Origin: Lapidilactobacillus wuchangensis
GTDB lineage: Bacteria > Bacillota > Bacilli > Lactobacillales > Lactobacillaceae
Length of the DNA stretch: 64,000 nucleotides
NCBI RefSeq assembly: GCF_003946645.1
Contig: NZ_RHOU01000004.1
Coordinates: 1 to 64,000 of the forward strand
Direction of reading: 5' to 3'
A program made the position numbers and the translations under genes. The notes under the pieces are model-generated. The model did not search any database. It was not told where the DNA came from and worked only from the letters and a program-made list of their open reading frames with translations. Shown piece after piece: positions 36,639-43,844 of the stretch. Each line of letters opens with the position of its first letter. Positions within the stretch are counted from its first letter, which is position 1.

Positions 36639-36870
36639 AACCACCACTTCTGGGCAGGAAGTGGTGGTTGTTTCATTTTATTTTGGAGGAGTAAAATGAA
36701 GAAGTAATGAAGAAAATTAACAATTTGGGTTTTAGGGTTTTTGGAGTAGAAAGTTTTGTGACAAGCAATTAAGTAACTTTCTATATTGACTACTATAACC
36801 GCTGTCTATGATGAAATCGTGGGGGAAAAATGTTCCTTTACTGAAGTAACTGTGACGAAATTATGAAGAT
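36639..36870 (+). repeat. Leader-peptide module, copy 2 (rightward)
   Basis: Perfect 12-bp hairpin AACCACCACTTC/GAAGTGGTGGTT (36639-36669), then a perfect 9-bp stem TTCATTTTA/TAAAATGAA (36672-36700) whose loop holds GGAGGAG and whose stem contains ATG 36696. That ATG encodes MKK and stops at TAATG, where a 21-codon frame begins. A third stem TAGAAAGTT/AACTTTCTA (36747-36783) surrounds the end of that frame. This resembles translational attenuators. The Nudix gene lies 65 bp downstream. Copy 1 is at 12540-12785. Confidence 0.62.
36707..36772 (+). CDS. Putative 21-residue leader peptide
   Basis: MKKINNLGFRVFGVE, then SFVTSN: a short frame starting in the TAATG overlap with the three-residue frame at 36696-36707. 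It shares the GGAGGAG of the module. In copy 1 the equivalent frame stops after nine residues (MKKISNLGF). Conservation of MKKI-NLGF in both copies suggests that the start is translated; the product itself may not matter. Confidence 0.35.
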   Translation: MKKINNLGFRVFGVESFVTSN

Positions 36871-36935
36871 GAGTTTTAATCGGCCGGGCTAAGGAAAAGT
36901 TCGGCACGTTAAGTCTCAATTAAGGAGAAAAAATA

Positions 36936-37421
36936 ATGGCTTACTGTACGGTTTGCGGCACTAAGTTACAACCGAAATTTCTGGAACATGAGGGTGAGAT
37001 TCCTTATTGTCCCAACTGTCAGGAATTTCGTTTTCCACAATATAACGTGGCTATCAGCGCGATTGTGCGCAATCCAGCAGCTGATAAAATTCTGTTGTTG
37101 CAACAATATGGCGGTCAGCGCAATATTTTATTGGCCGGTTATGTCAATCGCGGTGAAGCAGCAGAACAAGCCGTGGCGCGTGAGGTCCGGGAAGAAGTAC
37201 AATTAGCGGTTCAACAAATCAAGTTTAACCGCAGTGAATTTTTCGAGAAAAGTAATACGTTAATGTTGAATTTCAGTTGTCAGGCAACTAGTGAGCAGTT
37301 TACGCGCAATCAGGATGAGGTCGACCAGGTGCAGTGGTTTAGTTTTGCTGAAGCTCGGCAGCAAATTGCTGCTGGATCGTTGGCGGAGAAATTCCTGGAT
37401 GCCTATTTAGATCAGCTTTAG
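36936..37421 (+). CDS. Nudix hydrolase with N-terminal zinc ribbon
   Basis: A 161-residue protein. Cysteine pairs YCTVC and YCPNC (about residues 3-6 and 26-29) form a zinc ribbon, and the Nudix box starts GYVNRGEAAEQAVAREVREE (about 69-88). This order resembles NudC-type NADH pyrophosphatases but is shorter, so it probably hydrolyses a nucleotide derivative. TAAGGAG precedes the ATG. The repeated leader module just upstream might control it, although the spacing does not prove that. Confidence 0.86.
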   Translation: MAYCTVCGTKLQPKFLEHEGEIPYCPNCQEFRFPQYNVAISAIVRNPAADKILLLQQYGGQRNILLAGYVNRGEAAEQAVAREVREEVQLAVQQIKFNRSEFFEKSNTLMLNFSCQATSEQFTRNQDEVDQVQWFSFAEARQQIAAGSLAEKFLDAYLDQL

Positions 37422-37477
37422 CAGCTGGTTACGATTATTTTTCTAAGAATAAGATCAACAAATTAATTGACGGCAAT

Positions 37478-37506
37478 TTGTCAAGCGCTTTCAAATGTTG
37501 CATAAT
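37478..37506 (+). promoter_or_regulatory. Promoter with overlapping cre site, solute-binding protein gene
   Basis: TTGTCA (37478-37483), 17 nt, CATAAT (37501-37506) is a good promoter. TGTCAAGCGCTTTCAA (37479-37494) overlaps the -35 and matches a CcpA cre site, so glucose repression is expected. Confidence 0.75.
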
Positions 37507-37558
37507 AGATTTGTATGTTTTTCCAGATATACGAATTTACAGATGAATCGGGGTTATT

Positions 37559-38854
37559 ATGCGAACACACATCCAAAGTGCCAAGCTTGTCTTGCTCATA
37601 TTGGGGGCGTTCTTGCTAACTGGTTGTCGTCATGCGGTCGCGGCGCAAGTGAAAGAAACCGCGGCACCAATTAAAATCACTTATTGGCATCGTATGACCG
37701 GCTCGTGGGCAAAGTCGCAGGAAAAGTTAATTAAACAATTCAATCATTCTCAGAAGAAGTATCAAATTGTCGCGAAGTCATGGGGGAGCTATCAAGCGCT
37801 TCACGATCAAATTGAAACTGCTGGAAAAAACAATCATTTGCCAGTTTTGGGGCAAACGCCGTATACCAATATTGGCGATTACGCTGCTCAAGGCTGGTTG
37901 GAACCATTAGATCAATTTATTTATCATGGCAAAAATGCCTTGACGCGCAAGCAAGTCGTTAATATCAACCCCAGCTTTTTAGCAACGGGTAATTATGACA
38001 ATAAGCAATATGCGATGCCATTTGCCATGTCGACCCGAATTCTGTATTACAATCAAGATTTATTAGAGGCTTATCATTTAGAAGTGCCGAAAACTTGGTC
38101 CGAGTTGCTGGCCACGGCTGCTAAGGCAAAAGCGGCAGGTTTGACGCCGATTGTTTTGGATCATTCGCCGGACATGGAATTGGAAAGTATGGCGTATGGT
38201 GCCAATCAGCAATTAATTGACGATCAATTACACGTCAATATTGACACGGCAGCTACCCAGAAAATGAGCACGATGCTGATTCAAGGTAGTCAGCAGGGGC
38301 TGATTCAGATTGCTGCTCCTGGAAAATATTTTACGGATTCATTTGATCAAGGCAATGTCTTGTTCGGGATTGGGTCCAGTGCCGCAATTCCCGAGGTGTT
38401 GGCTCATGCACCAAAGATGACTTGGAATACTGCGCTGTTGCCAAAGTATGAAAATAGTAGTACTAATGCGTTGGCGGGCAGTGATTTAGTGATTTTCAAA
38501 CACGCGTCGGCGAAGCAGCAACAAGGCGCTTGGGCATTCATTAAATTCTTATTGAAGAAAGAAAATGTGGTGAAATGGTCGCAAGCAACAGGTTATGTGC
38601 CCGTCACCCAAACGGCGATCGACAGTGCCAAATATCAAAAGTATTTGCAGATTTGGCCGCAATATGATGGTGCCATCAAATCAATTAAGACCTCATTTAG
38701 CTCGGAAATCTTTAACGGCTATCAAGATTATCGCCAAGATTTATTAATGGCAATTGATAACGTGGAGCAGCATCCTGAGCAATTAGCAACCACGTTAACG
38801 ACCCTGCAGAAGCAAACTGAAACGATTATTTATGATCATCAGCAGCCTGAATAA
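37559..38854 (+). CDS. ABC-type sugar solute-binding lipoprotein
   Basis: A 431-residue extracellular solute-binding protein of the UgpB/MalE-like class. The lipobox is LTGC (Cys about residue 23). ITYWHRMTGSW and FVMP-like hinge strands such as YAMPFAMSTRILYYN and TWSELLATAAKA are typical of cluster B sugar-binding proteins. No permease or ATPase gene is adjacent, so it may feed a transporter encoded elsewhere or be a remnant of a sugar operon. The cre-overlapping promoter supports a sugar role. The ribosome binding site is GGGG, 6-9 nt before the ATG. Confidence 0.87.
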   Translation: MRTHIQSAKLVLLILGAFLLTGCRHAVAAQVKETAAPIKITYWHRMTGSWAKSQEKLIKQFNHSQKKYQIVAKSWGSYQALHDQIETAGKNNHLPVLGQTPYTNIGDYAAQGWLEPLDQFIYHGKNALTRKQVVNINPSFLATGNYDNKQYAMPFAMSTRILYYNQDLLEAYHLEVPKTWSELLATAAKAKAAGLTPIVLDHSPDMELESMAYGANQQLIDDQLHVNIDTAATQKMSTMLIQGSQQGLIQIAAPGKYFTDSFDQGNVLFGIGSSAAIPEVLAHAPKMTWNTALLPKYENSSTNALAGSDLVIFKHASAKQQQGAWAFIKFLLKKENVVKWSQATGYVPVTQTAIDSAKYQKYLQIWPQYDGAIKSIKTSFSSEIFNGYQDYRQDLLMAIDNVEQHPEQLATTLTTLQKQTETIIYDHQQPE

Positions 38855-38876
38855 TGGTTGCAAAGTTCCATTGTTC

Positions 38877-39625
38877 AAGACTTTCCCTAATTTGGGTGGT
38901 AGTTGCTGGGCGAATTAGAGAAGCTCGGTAATAATTGATCAGTAATTCAAGGTAGGCTTCAGGCAGAATGGCGGACAACTCCGTTGCGGCCGGCGGGTTG
39001 TGGAACGCTGCCGACGTCGATTTAAGCTTTTGTTGCACAAAATCTTAAATACGAGTCTTCTTCTAAATGGCTAGCGCCATCAAGAAGAATTGGGCGGCTG
39101 ACAACCCGGCGGCCTCCACTGCGTTTTGAGTTAGGCTGGTCCATTTTAGTCTTGATTGATATCAAGGCAATATTGGTAAAGTTAGATGTCAATCGCCCAG
39201 CAACCACCTGATGAAACTAACAAAATTCAGCACCACTATTTAGAAAAATAGATTGATGTAAACTAATGAGCCTGTTTGACAAGTTTTCTGGATAAAACCA
39301 GAAACTGTCAGATGGGCTTTTTGAATACCTCTGTTCAGTTATGACAACGATTTGAAATAAGGTGATTAGTTCCACTGCAATTGCCCAAATTTCTAACAAA
39401 AATAGAGGAAACTACCTCATCTCCAGACGGCGTGGAGGGATCTTGGCGTCAGCAGCCAAATTTGTCTTGCCGCTTTAGCGGTTAGACAAAGGCTTGTATT
39501 TGAGATTGTTGCACAGCAATAAGCTCAAATCAATGCCGGCCGCGTTCCACGCAAAGCAGCTCGGAACAGAGTCAGACGCAATTTTGTTTATTCATCTTCA
39601 CTAGAGTTAAGGGTTTTGAACTTTG
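38877..39625. repeat. R1 unit U3, with element nested inside B-type arms
   Basis: B-type outer arms are intact at about 38895-38916 (GGTGGTAGTTGCTGGGCGAATT) and 39191-39208 (AATCGCCCAGCAACCACC). Between them sits a complete element with its own closing stem (38988-39114, minus), GGCCG..GGGTTGT with ACAACCC..CGGCC. The central hairpin is at about 39268-39320. The right element (39421-39574, plus) is closed by CTT.GCGT with ACGC.AAG. The right boundary is TTTTGAACTTTG (39614-39625). Confidence 0.78.
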
Positions 39626-39771
39626 TTTTGCGGTAAGTATCAATCAGTGTTGTCGTCCAATGACAAACAAATCGAAATTAAAACATTAACTATCCTGCAG
39701 TTTCCACCGTCACGATTCTAGCGAATATGGTATGCTAGAGCCATGATAAATTTGCAATGAGGTGTAGATAA

Positions 39772-40518
39772 ATGAAAATTGCCGTTGCTCAATTTCAAGC
39801 AGCTTTAAAAGAAAATCCACCAGTTGTGCGCGAATTACCAGCACAAGCTAAAATTACCGAAACTGACTTACCAAAAATAGCGACTGATTTATTGGCCGCC
39901 AGTCAAGATTTAATTAACGAGGGCCGTTTAGGGTACAGTAGTTATCAAGTGACCAGCGAACCAGCCGTGCAATTTACTGTGGAGTTAAGCCCGGTTAATT
40001 TACCAATGGCCGATGCCAAAAAGGTTAATCAATTCTTTGGTGATGATAATGATGTTGTGCCATTAAATGTCTATTTGGTGACACGCTCGACTTATTTGAA
40101 TGTTTCCCATTTGCATATCGACTTGTTAGGTAGCAGCGAAGATGATTTAACGACTTTTCATGAGGAAATGTTGGCAATCATGACCCTTAACTGGCAAACA
40201 ATTGTGGATCATTTCCAGAATCCACCGATTGAACCAGCCAAGCCTGCTGCTAAAGCAACGACGAAGAAGACCACGACTAAGCGCAAAACAACGCGTCGGA
40301 CCACGAAGAAGACAACCGCTAAAAAGGCCACAACTAAGAAAGCCGCGACTAAGAAAACAACCGCCAAAAAAGCAACTACCACGAAGAAGGCCGCTGCTAA
40401 AAAGCCAGCTACTAAAAAAGCTGCAGCAAAAACCACTACGACCAAAAAGGCCACCACAAAGAAAGCCACAACCAAAACTGCCGCTAAGAAAACGTCCAGC
40501 AAGGCGACTAAGGCTTAA
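39772..40518 (+). CDS. Protein of unknown function with histone H1-like Lys/Thr/Ala tail
   Basis: A 248-residue cytoplasmic protein. Residues 1-155 form a mixed, slightly acidic domain of no recognised family (for example QVTSEPAVQFTVELSPVNLP and YLNVSHLHIDLLG). Residues 156-248 consist almost entirely of Lys, Ala, Thr and Arg in repeats such as ATTKKAATKKTTAKK, like eukaryotic H1 tails or bacterial HctB/AlgP-type tails. Such tails bind DNA or RNA. Its stop overlaps the start of the next gene (TAATG), so the two are coupled. AATGAGGTG precedes the ATG. Confidence 0.75.
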   Translation: MKIAVAQFQAALKENPPVVRELPAQAKITETDLPKIATDLLAASQDLINEGRLGYSSYQVTSEPAVQFTVELSPVNLPMADAKKVNQFFGDDNDVVPLNVYLVTRSTYLNVSHLHIDLLGSSEDDLTTFHEEMLAIMTLNWQTIVDHFQNPPIEPAKPAAKATTKKTTTKRKTTRRTTKKTTAKKATTKKAATKKTTAKKATTTKKAAAKKPATKKAAAKTTTTKKATTKKATTKTAAKKTSSKATKA

Positions 40519-41333
40519 TGATGACCGTTAATACATTCACGACTGTTATCTTAGAATTCTTTATTTATGCCATGGTTGGTTGGCTGTGGGAGACAAGTTT
40601 GGCGGCGGTAAAACGCCATAAATTTGTGGATACTGGTTTTCTAATTGGCCCGATTACGCCAATTTATGGTTTTGGGGTCGTCGGCGTCATTTACTTATTG
40701 GAGCCGTGGAAAAATCAGTTAGGCATGCTATTTATCTTAGCGACGATTTTAGTATCACTACTAGAATACTTAACTGGCTTTTTACTGGAAAAATTATTCC
40801 ACACAAAATGGTGGAACTATGAAAAAGTGCCACTGAATATTCAGGGTCGAGTTGCTTTGCCGGTCTCAATTTTCTGGGGCATCTGTTGTGTTCTGATCAT
40901 TCGCTTTGTGCAACCAGAAGTGGTCCATTTGGTTGATTGGCTACGCCGCTTCGGCTTATTATTACCAGTTGGCTTGATTGCCTTAGGGTCTTTCGACTTT
41001 GGCTTTACTTTAGCCAACTTACAATCTTTCCGTCAAAAATTAGCGAAGTTGGAATTGGCTGTTGAAGAACGGCGCACGCAGTTTAACAGCGACGTGACCA
41101 ACTTGCGGACTGATGTTCAAGAGAATTGGGACGACTTCTTAGAACGTCATCCTCAGAATCAAGCGCATCTGTCTAATTTGAATTTCGGCCAGCGTCATTT
41201 GCTGCGTAGTTTTCCTAATTTACGGACTGATAATGCAAATGTCAGCACGCATCTCGATGAAATTCGCGAGTTAGTGGTGGCCTTACGGAATAAGAGCAAA
41301 CGCGATAAAAAGAAACAATCCATTTCTAAATAA
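40518..41333 (+). CDS. Putative ABC transporter permease, CmpB family membrane protein
   Basis: A 271-residue protein with five to six helices in the first 165 residues and a soluble, partly coiled C-terminus rich in charged residues. The start GWLWETSLAAVKRHKFVDTG and the following GPITPIYGFG are characteristic of the ABC_trans_CmpB (PF06541) family, whose role is poorly known. It starts at the one-base overlap with the H1-like-tail gene, so the two proteins may act together. Confidence 0.82.
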   Translation: MMTVNTFTTVILEFFIYAMVGWLWETSLAAVKRHKFVDTGFLIGPITPIYGFGVVGVIYLLEPWKNQLGMLFILATILVSLLEYLTGFLLEKLFHTKWWNYEKVPLNIQGRVALPVSIFWGICCVLIIRFVQPEVVHLVDWLRRFGLLLPVGLIALGSFDFGFTLANLQSFRQKLAKLELAVEERRTQFNSDVTNLRTDVQENWDDFLERHPQNQAHLSNLNFGQRHLLRSFPNLRTDNANVSTHLDEIRELVVALRNKSKRDKKKQSISK

Positions 41334-41341
41334 TTTCTTGT

Positions 41342-41393
41342 AAAAATACCGTGTTGCCATTCTTACATTAAAGGATGGCAACACGGTATTTTT
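41342..41393 (+). terminator. Terminator of the H1-like/CmpB operon
   Basis: AAAAATACCGTGTTGCCAT pairs with ATGGCAACACGGTATTTTT; A and T runs on both sides make it usable in both directions. Confidence 0.9.
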
Positions 41394-41438
41394 GTGGATT
41401 ATTATTTTGATATGGATTGTGTTGTTAGAATAGTTAGC

Positions 41439-41930
41439 TTAATCTTCAGTATCAGCGGCAGTTGCGGCCTGCATTTTACCAAGAACCAAACGAGCGATTG
41501 GGCCAACAATCAATAATTGTAACGGTAAAGCCATGATCAGGTTGAAAATCCAAGTGTTACCGTAAGTGGCCCAAGCATTGCCAGCACCAAATAATTTACC
41601 TTCAACAATTAAACCGAACAGTGACATGAAAGTGACCATGCCAAGCACCATGCAAATTGAAATGATGATGCCAATCAACATTGGCTTGTTTTTCTTGATT
41701 TCATCAGTAATGAAATACTTGAACGCAACTTTCTTGGCAACAGGGCCGACGACAAATAAATCTAATAGAATTGCGACGATTAAGCCTAAAGGATAACCAG
41801 TGATGATCGCCATGGGCAAACCACCGAAAAATCCTTCAGCACGAACAATATTATAGGCAGTCATAACCAAAACCATTAGGCCGGCCATGATTGCTGTGAA
41901 AACAACTTCTTCTTTTACATTTCTAGGCAT
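41439..41930 (-). CDS. DUF2798-family membrane protein
   Basis: A 163-residue protein with four hydrophobic helices arranged as two similar halves, each ending in a GP(V/I)A motif (VVGPVAKK and IVGPIARL). This matches the DUF2798 family of small integral membrane proteins of unknown function. GAAGAGGAG lies upstream of the ATG. It is a single gene, convergent with the CmpB-like gene. Confidence 0.82.
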   Translation of the reverse strand: MPRNVKEEVVFTAIMAGLMVLVMTAYNIVRAEGFFGGLPMAIITGYPLGLIVAILLDLFVVGPVAKKVAFKYFITDEIKKNKPMLIGIIISICMVLGMVTFMSLFGLIVEGKLFGAGNAWATYGNTWIFNLIMALPLQLLIVGPIARLVLGKMQAATAADTED

Positions 41931-42060
41931 CTATCAAAAACTCCTCTTCCTTAGTGATTCGATTGGTTAGTATAGCACTAAAAAGGGCCGCTTCGTAAGT
42001 TACAAATTGATGACATTTATGAAAAAATCAATTTCTTTTCTGAAAGATAGTCTTATACAG

Positions 42061-42664
42061 GATGAAATGTGTAAACAGAACTGGTTCTAACTTCATTCCG
42101 GGCTTGCTGGTTGTGGAACGCGGCCGGCATCGATTTGAACCAATTGAAAACCACAATTGTTTCAAATACGAGCCTTTGTCTAACCGCTGAAGCGGCAAGA
42201 CAAATTTGGCTGCTTCTCGCAAGCTCCTACGCAAATAAAACCCGATTGGCTGACAACCACGCCCTCCATTCCGTCTGGAGTTGAGGTGGTGCACTACAAC
42301 TTTATTAGAGCTTAAAGTAATTCTAGTAGGACTAATCAACCTAATTCGAATTGTTTCGTAATTGAACGGCGGTACCAAAAAGCCTATTCGACATTTTCTG
42401 GTTTAACCAGAAAGCTTGTCAAACAGGCCTAGTAGTTTATCTCAATCTGCTTTTCTAAATAGTGGTGCTCAATTCTGTTAGTTTCCACAGGTGGTTGCTG
42501 GCGATTGGCGTCAGCTGTGAAATTTGTCTTGCTGCTTTAGCAGCTAGTCAAAGCCTCGTATTTGAGATTGTTGCGTTAGCAATAAGCTCAAATCGATGGC
42601 CACAGCGTTCCACGCCCTCTAAATCGCCCAGCAGCCACCATCCCAATTGAGGAAGTCTTGGCAC
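42061..42664. repeat. R1 unit U4 (inverted relative to U1), with extra hairpin insert
   Basis: The A-type element is on the left (42095-42281, minus) and the B-type element on the right (42490-42639, plus), with central hairpin 42380-42429. The A element carries a roughly 36-nt insert (about 42209-42244) flanked by GGCTG repeats, also found in U6 and U8. Its P3 uses CAATTG/CAATTG with a long loop and keeps the A-G mismatch. The right boundary CCCAATTGAGGAAGTCTTG mirrors the left boundary of U1. Confidence 0.78.
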
Positions 42665-42690
42665 ATTTTTCATTAGCAAAGGTTGAATCC

Positions 42691-43659
42691 TTATTTCTGC
42701 CGGCCAATATTATAATCGTCGTCCTTCATTGCAGCGACGTGACCAAGTAGATAACCATTACCAACTTGCGAGAAGAAGTCGTGATTGGCCGTACCAGTTG
42801 ACAGACCATTCATCACGATCGGATTAACATCGTCAGCACCATCAGGGAAGAGTGGGTCTTGACCGAGATTCATCAGCGCTTTGTTAGCGTTATAACGCAG
42901 GAAGACTTTGACTTCATCAGTCCAACCAACAGTGTGGTAAAGTGCTTCGGTGTAACGCTCCTCATTGTCGTAAAGTTCGTACAATAAATCGTACATCCAA
43001 TCCTTCAGCTTAATTTGCTCTGCTTCAGGCAATTCTTTGAAACCTAATTGGAATTTATAGCCGATATAAGTGCCGTGAACGGATTCATCGCGGATGATCA
43101 ATTTAATGATTTCGGCAACGTTGGCTAATTTGTTATTGCCGAGATAATAAAGCGGTGTGTAAAAGCCAGAATAGAAGAGAAATGATTCCAAGAAGACACT
43201 GGCAATTTTCTTTTCTAATGGAGTGCCAGTTTGATAAATCGTATTAATCTTCTCGGCTTTAAATTGAAGCTGCTCGTTGTGATCCGTCCAATCGAAAATA
43301 GCCGTAATTTCTTCGCTACTGCATAAGGTGCTAAAAATTGAAGAGTAACTTTTGGCATGAACGGATTCCATGAACTGAATGTTATTGAAGACGGCCATTT
43401 CTTGCGGCGTGCGAATGTCCCGCCGTAACTGATCAATGCCATCTTGAGATTGGAGTGTGTCCAACAGCGTCAAGCCACCAAAAACGTGATTGACCACCGT
43501 TTTCTCGTCAGCCGACAAACCACGCCAATCATCTAAATCATTTGATAAAGGAATTCGCGTGTCCAGCCAGAACTGCTCGGTTAATTTCTCCCAAGTCGCT
43601 TTATCAATGGCATCTTCAATACTGTTCCAATTAATGGCTTCATAATAAGTTTTGACCAT
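42691..43659 (-). CDS. nrdF: Class Ib ribonucleoside-diphosphate reductase, beta subunit
   Basis: A 322-residue radical-generating subunit of class Ib ribonucleotide reductase (dimetal-tyrosyl type). Ligand-carrying helices are visible: LSADEKTVVNHVFGGLTLLD, MESVHAKSYSSIF and IIRDESVHGTYIGYKFQ, and the N-terminal WNSIED is typical. It is the last gene of nrdHIEF but is separated from nrdE by 185 bp containing an R2 repeat. AAGGAG precedes the ATG. Confidence 0.95.
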   Translation of the reverse strand: MVKTYYEAINWNSIEDAIDKATWEKLTEQFWLDTRIPLSNDLDDWRGLSADEKTVVNHVFGGLTLLDTLQSQDGIDQLRRDIRTPQEMAVFNNIQFMESVHAKSYSSIFSTLCSSEEITAIFDWTDHNEQLQFKAEKINTIYQTGTPLEKKIASVFLESFLFYSGFYTPLYYLGNNKLANVAEIIKLIIRDESVHGTYIGYKFQLGFKELPEAEQIKLKDWMYDLLYELYDNEERYTEALYHTVGWTDEVKVFLRYNANKALMNLGQDPLFPDGADDVNPIVMNGLSTGTANHDFFSQVGNGYLLGHVAAMKDDDYNIGRQK

Positions 43660-43705
43660 GGTTAACTCCTTTATTGACTTTATTTGACTCTTTTTGAAAA
43701 AGTGC

Positions 43706-43844
43706 GCTGGCTCTCAGAACTTATTGAAACGTGTTCGGGTCGGTAAATGGCTATGGCTAATTTAAATAATTGCTCGATCGGTTGCACCGCTCAACTAATT
43801 ATTTGAAATTATCCTACGCCAAAAGATCACCGCCCCTCACACTC
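43706..43844 (+). repeat. R2 repeat, single copy, between nrdE and nrdF
   Basis: One complete hairpin (about 43750-43820; arms GGCTAATTTAAATAATT and AATTATTTGAAATT) has the CGGTTGCACCG tip and the bulged G, preceded by TTGAAACGTGTTCGGG and followed by CGCCCCTCACACTCT. The repeat ends at the stop codon of nrdE (43845). It lies inside the nrd operon, so the nrdEF transcript would contain this structure in antisense orientation. Confidence 0.75.

Noticed and set aside
40202-40531. Arg/Lys-rich and Val/Ala-rich frames overlapping the H1-like tail
   Set aside because: They are by-products of the repetitive Lys/Ala/Thr codons of the real gene and have no start signals.
42028-42378. 116-codon leftward frame across R1 unit U4, and similar frames in other R1 units
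   Set aside because: Frames in R1 units are not conserved between copies; changes preserve base pairing rather than codons.
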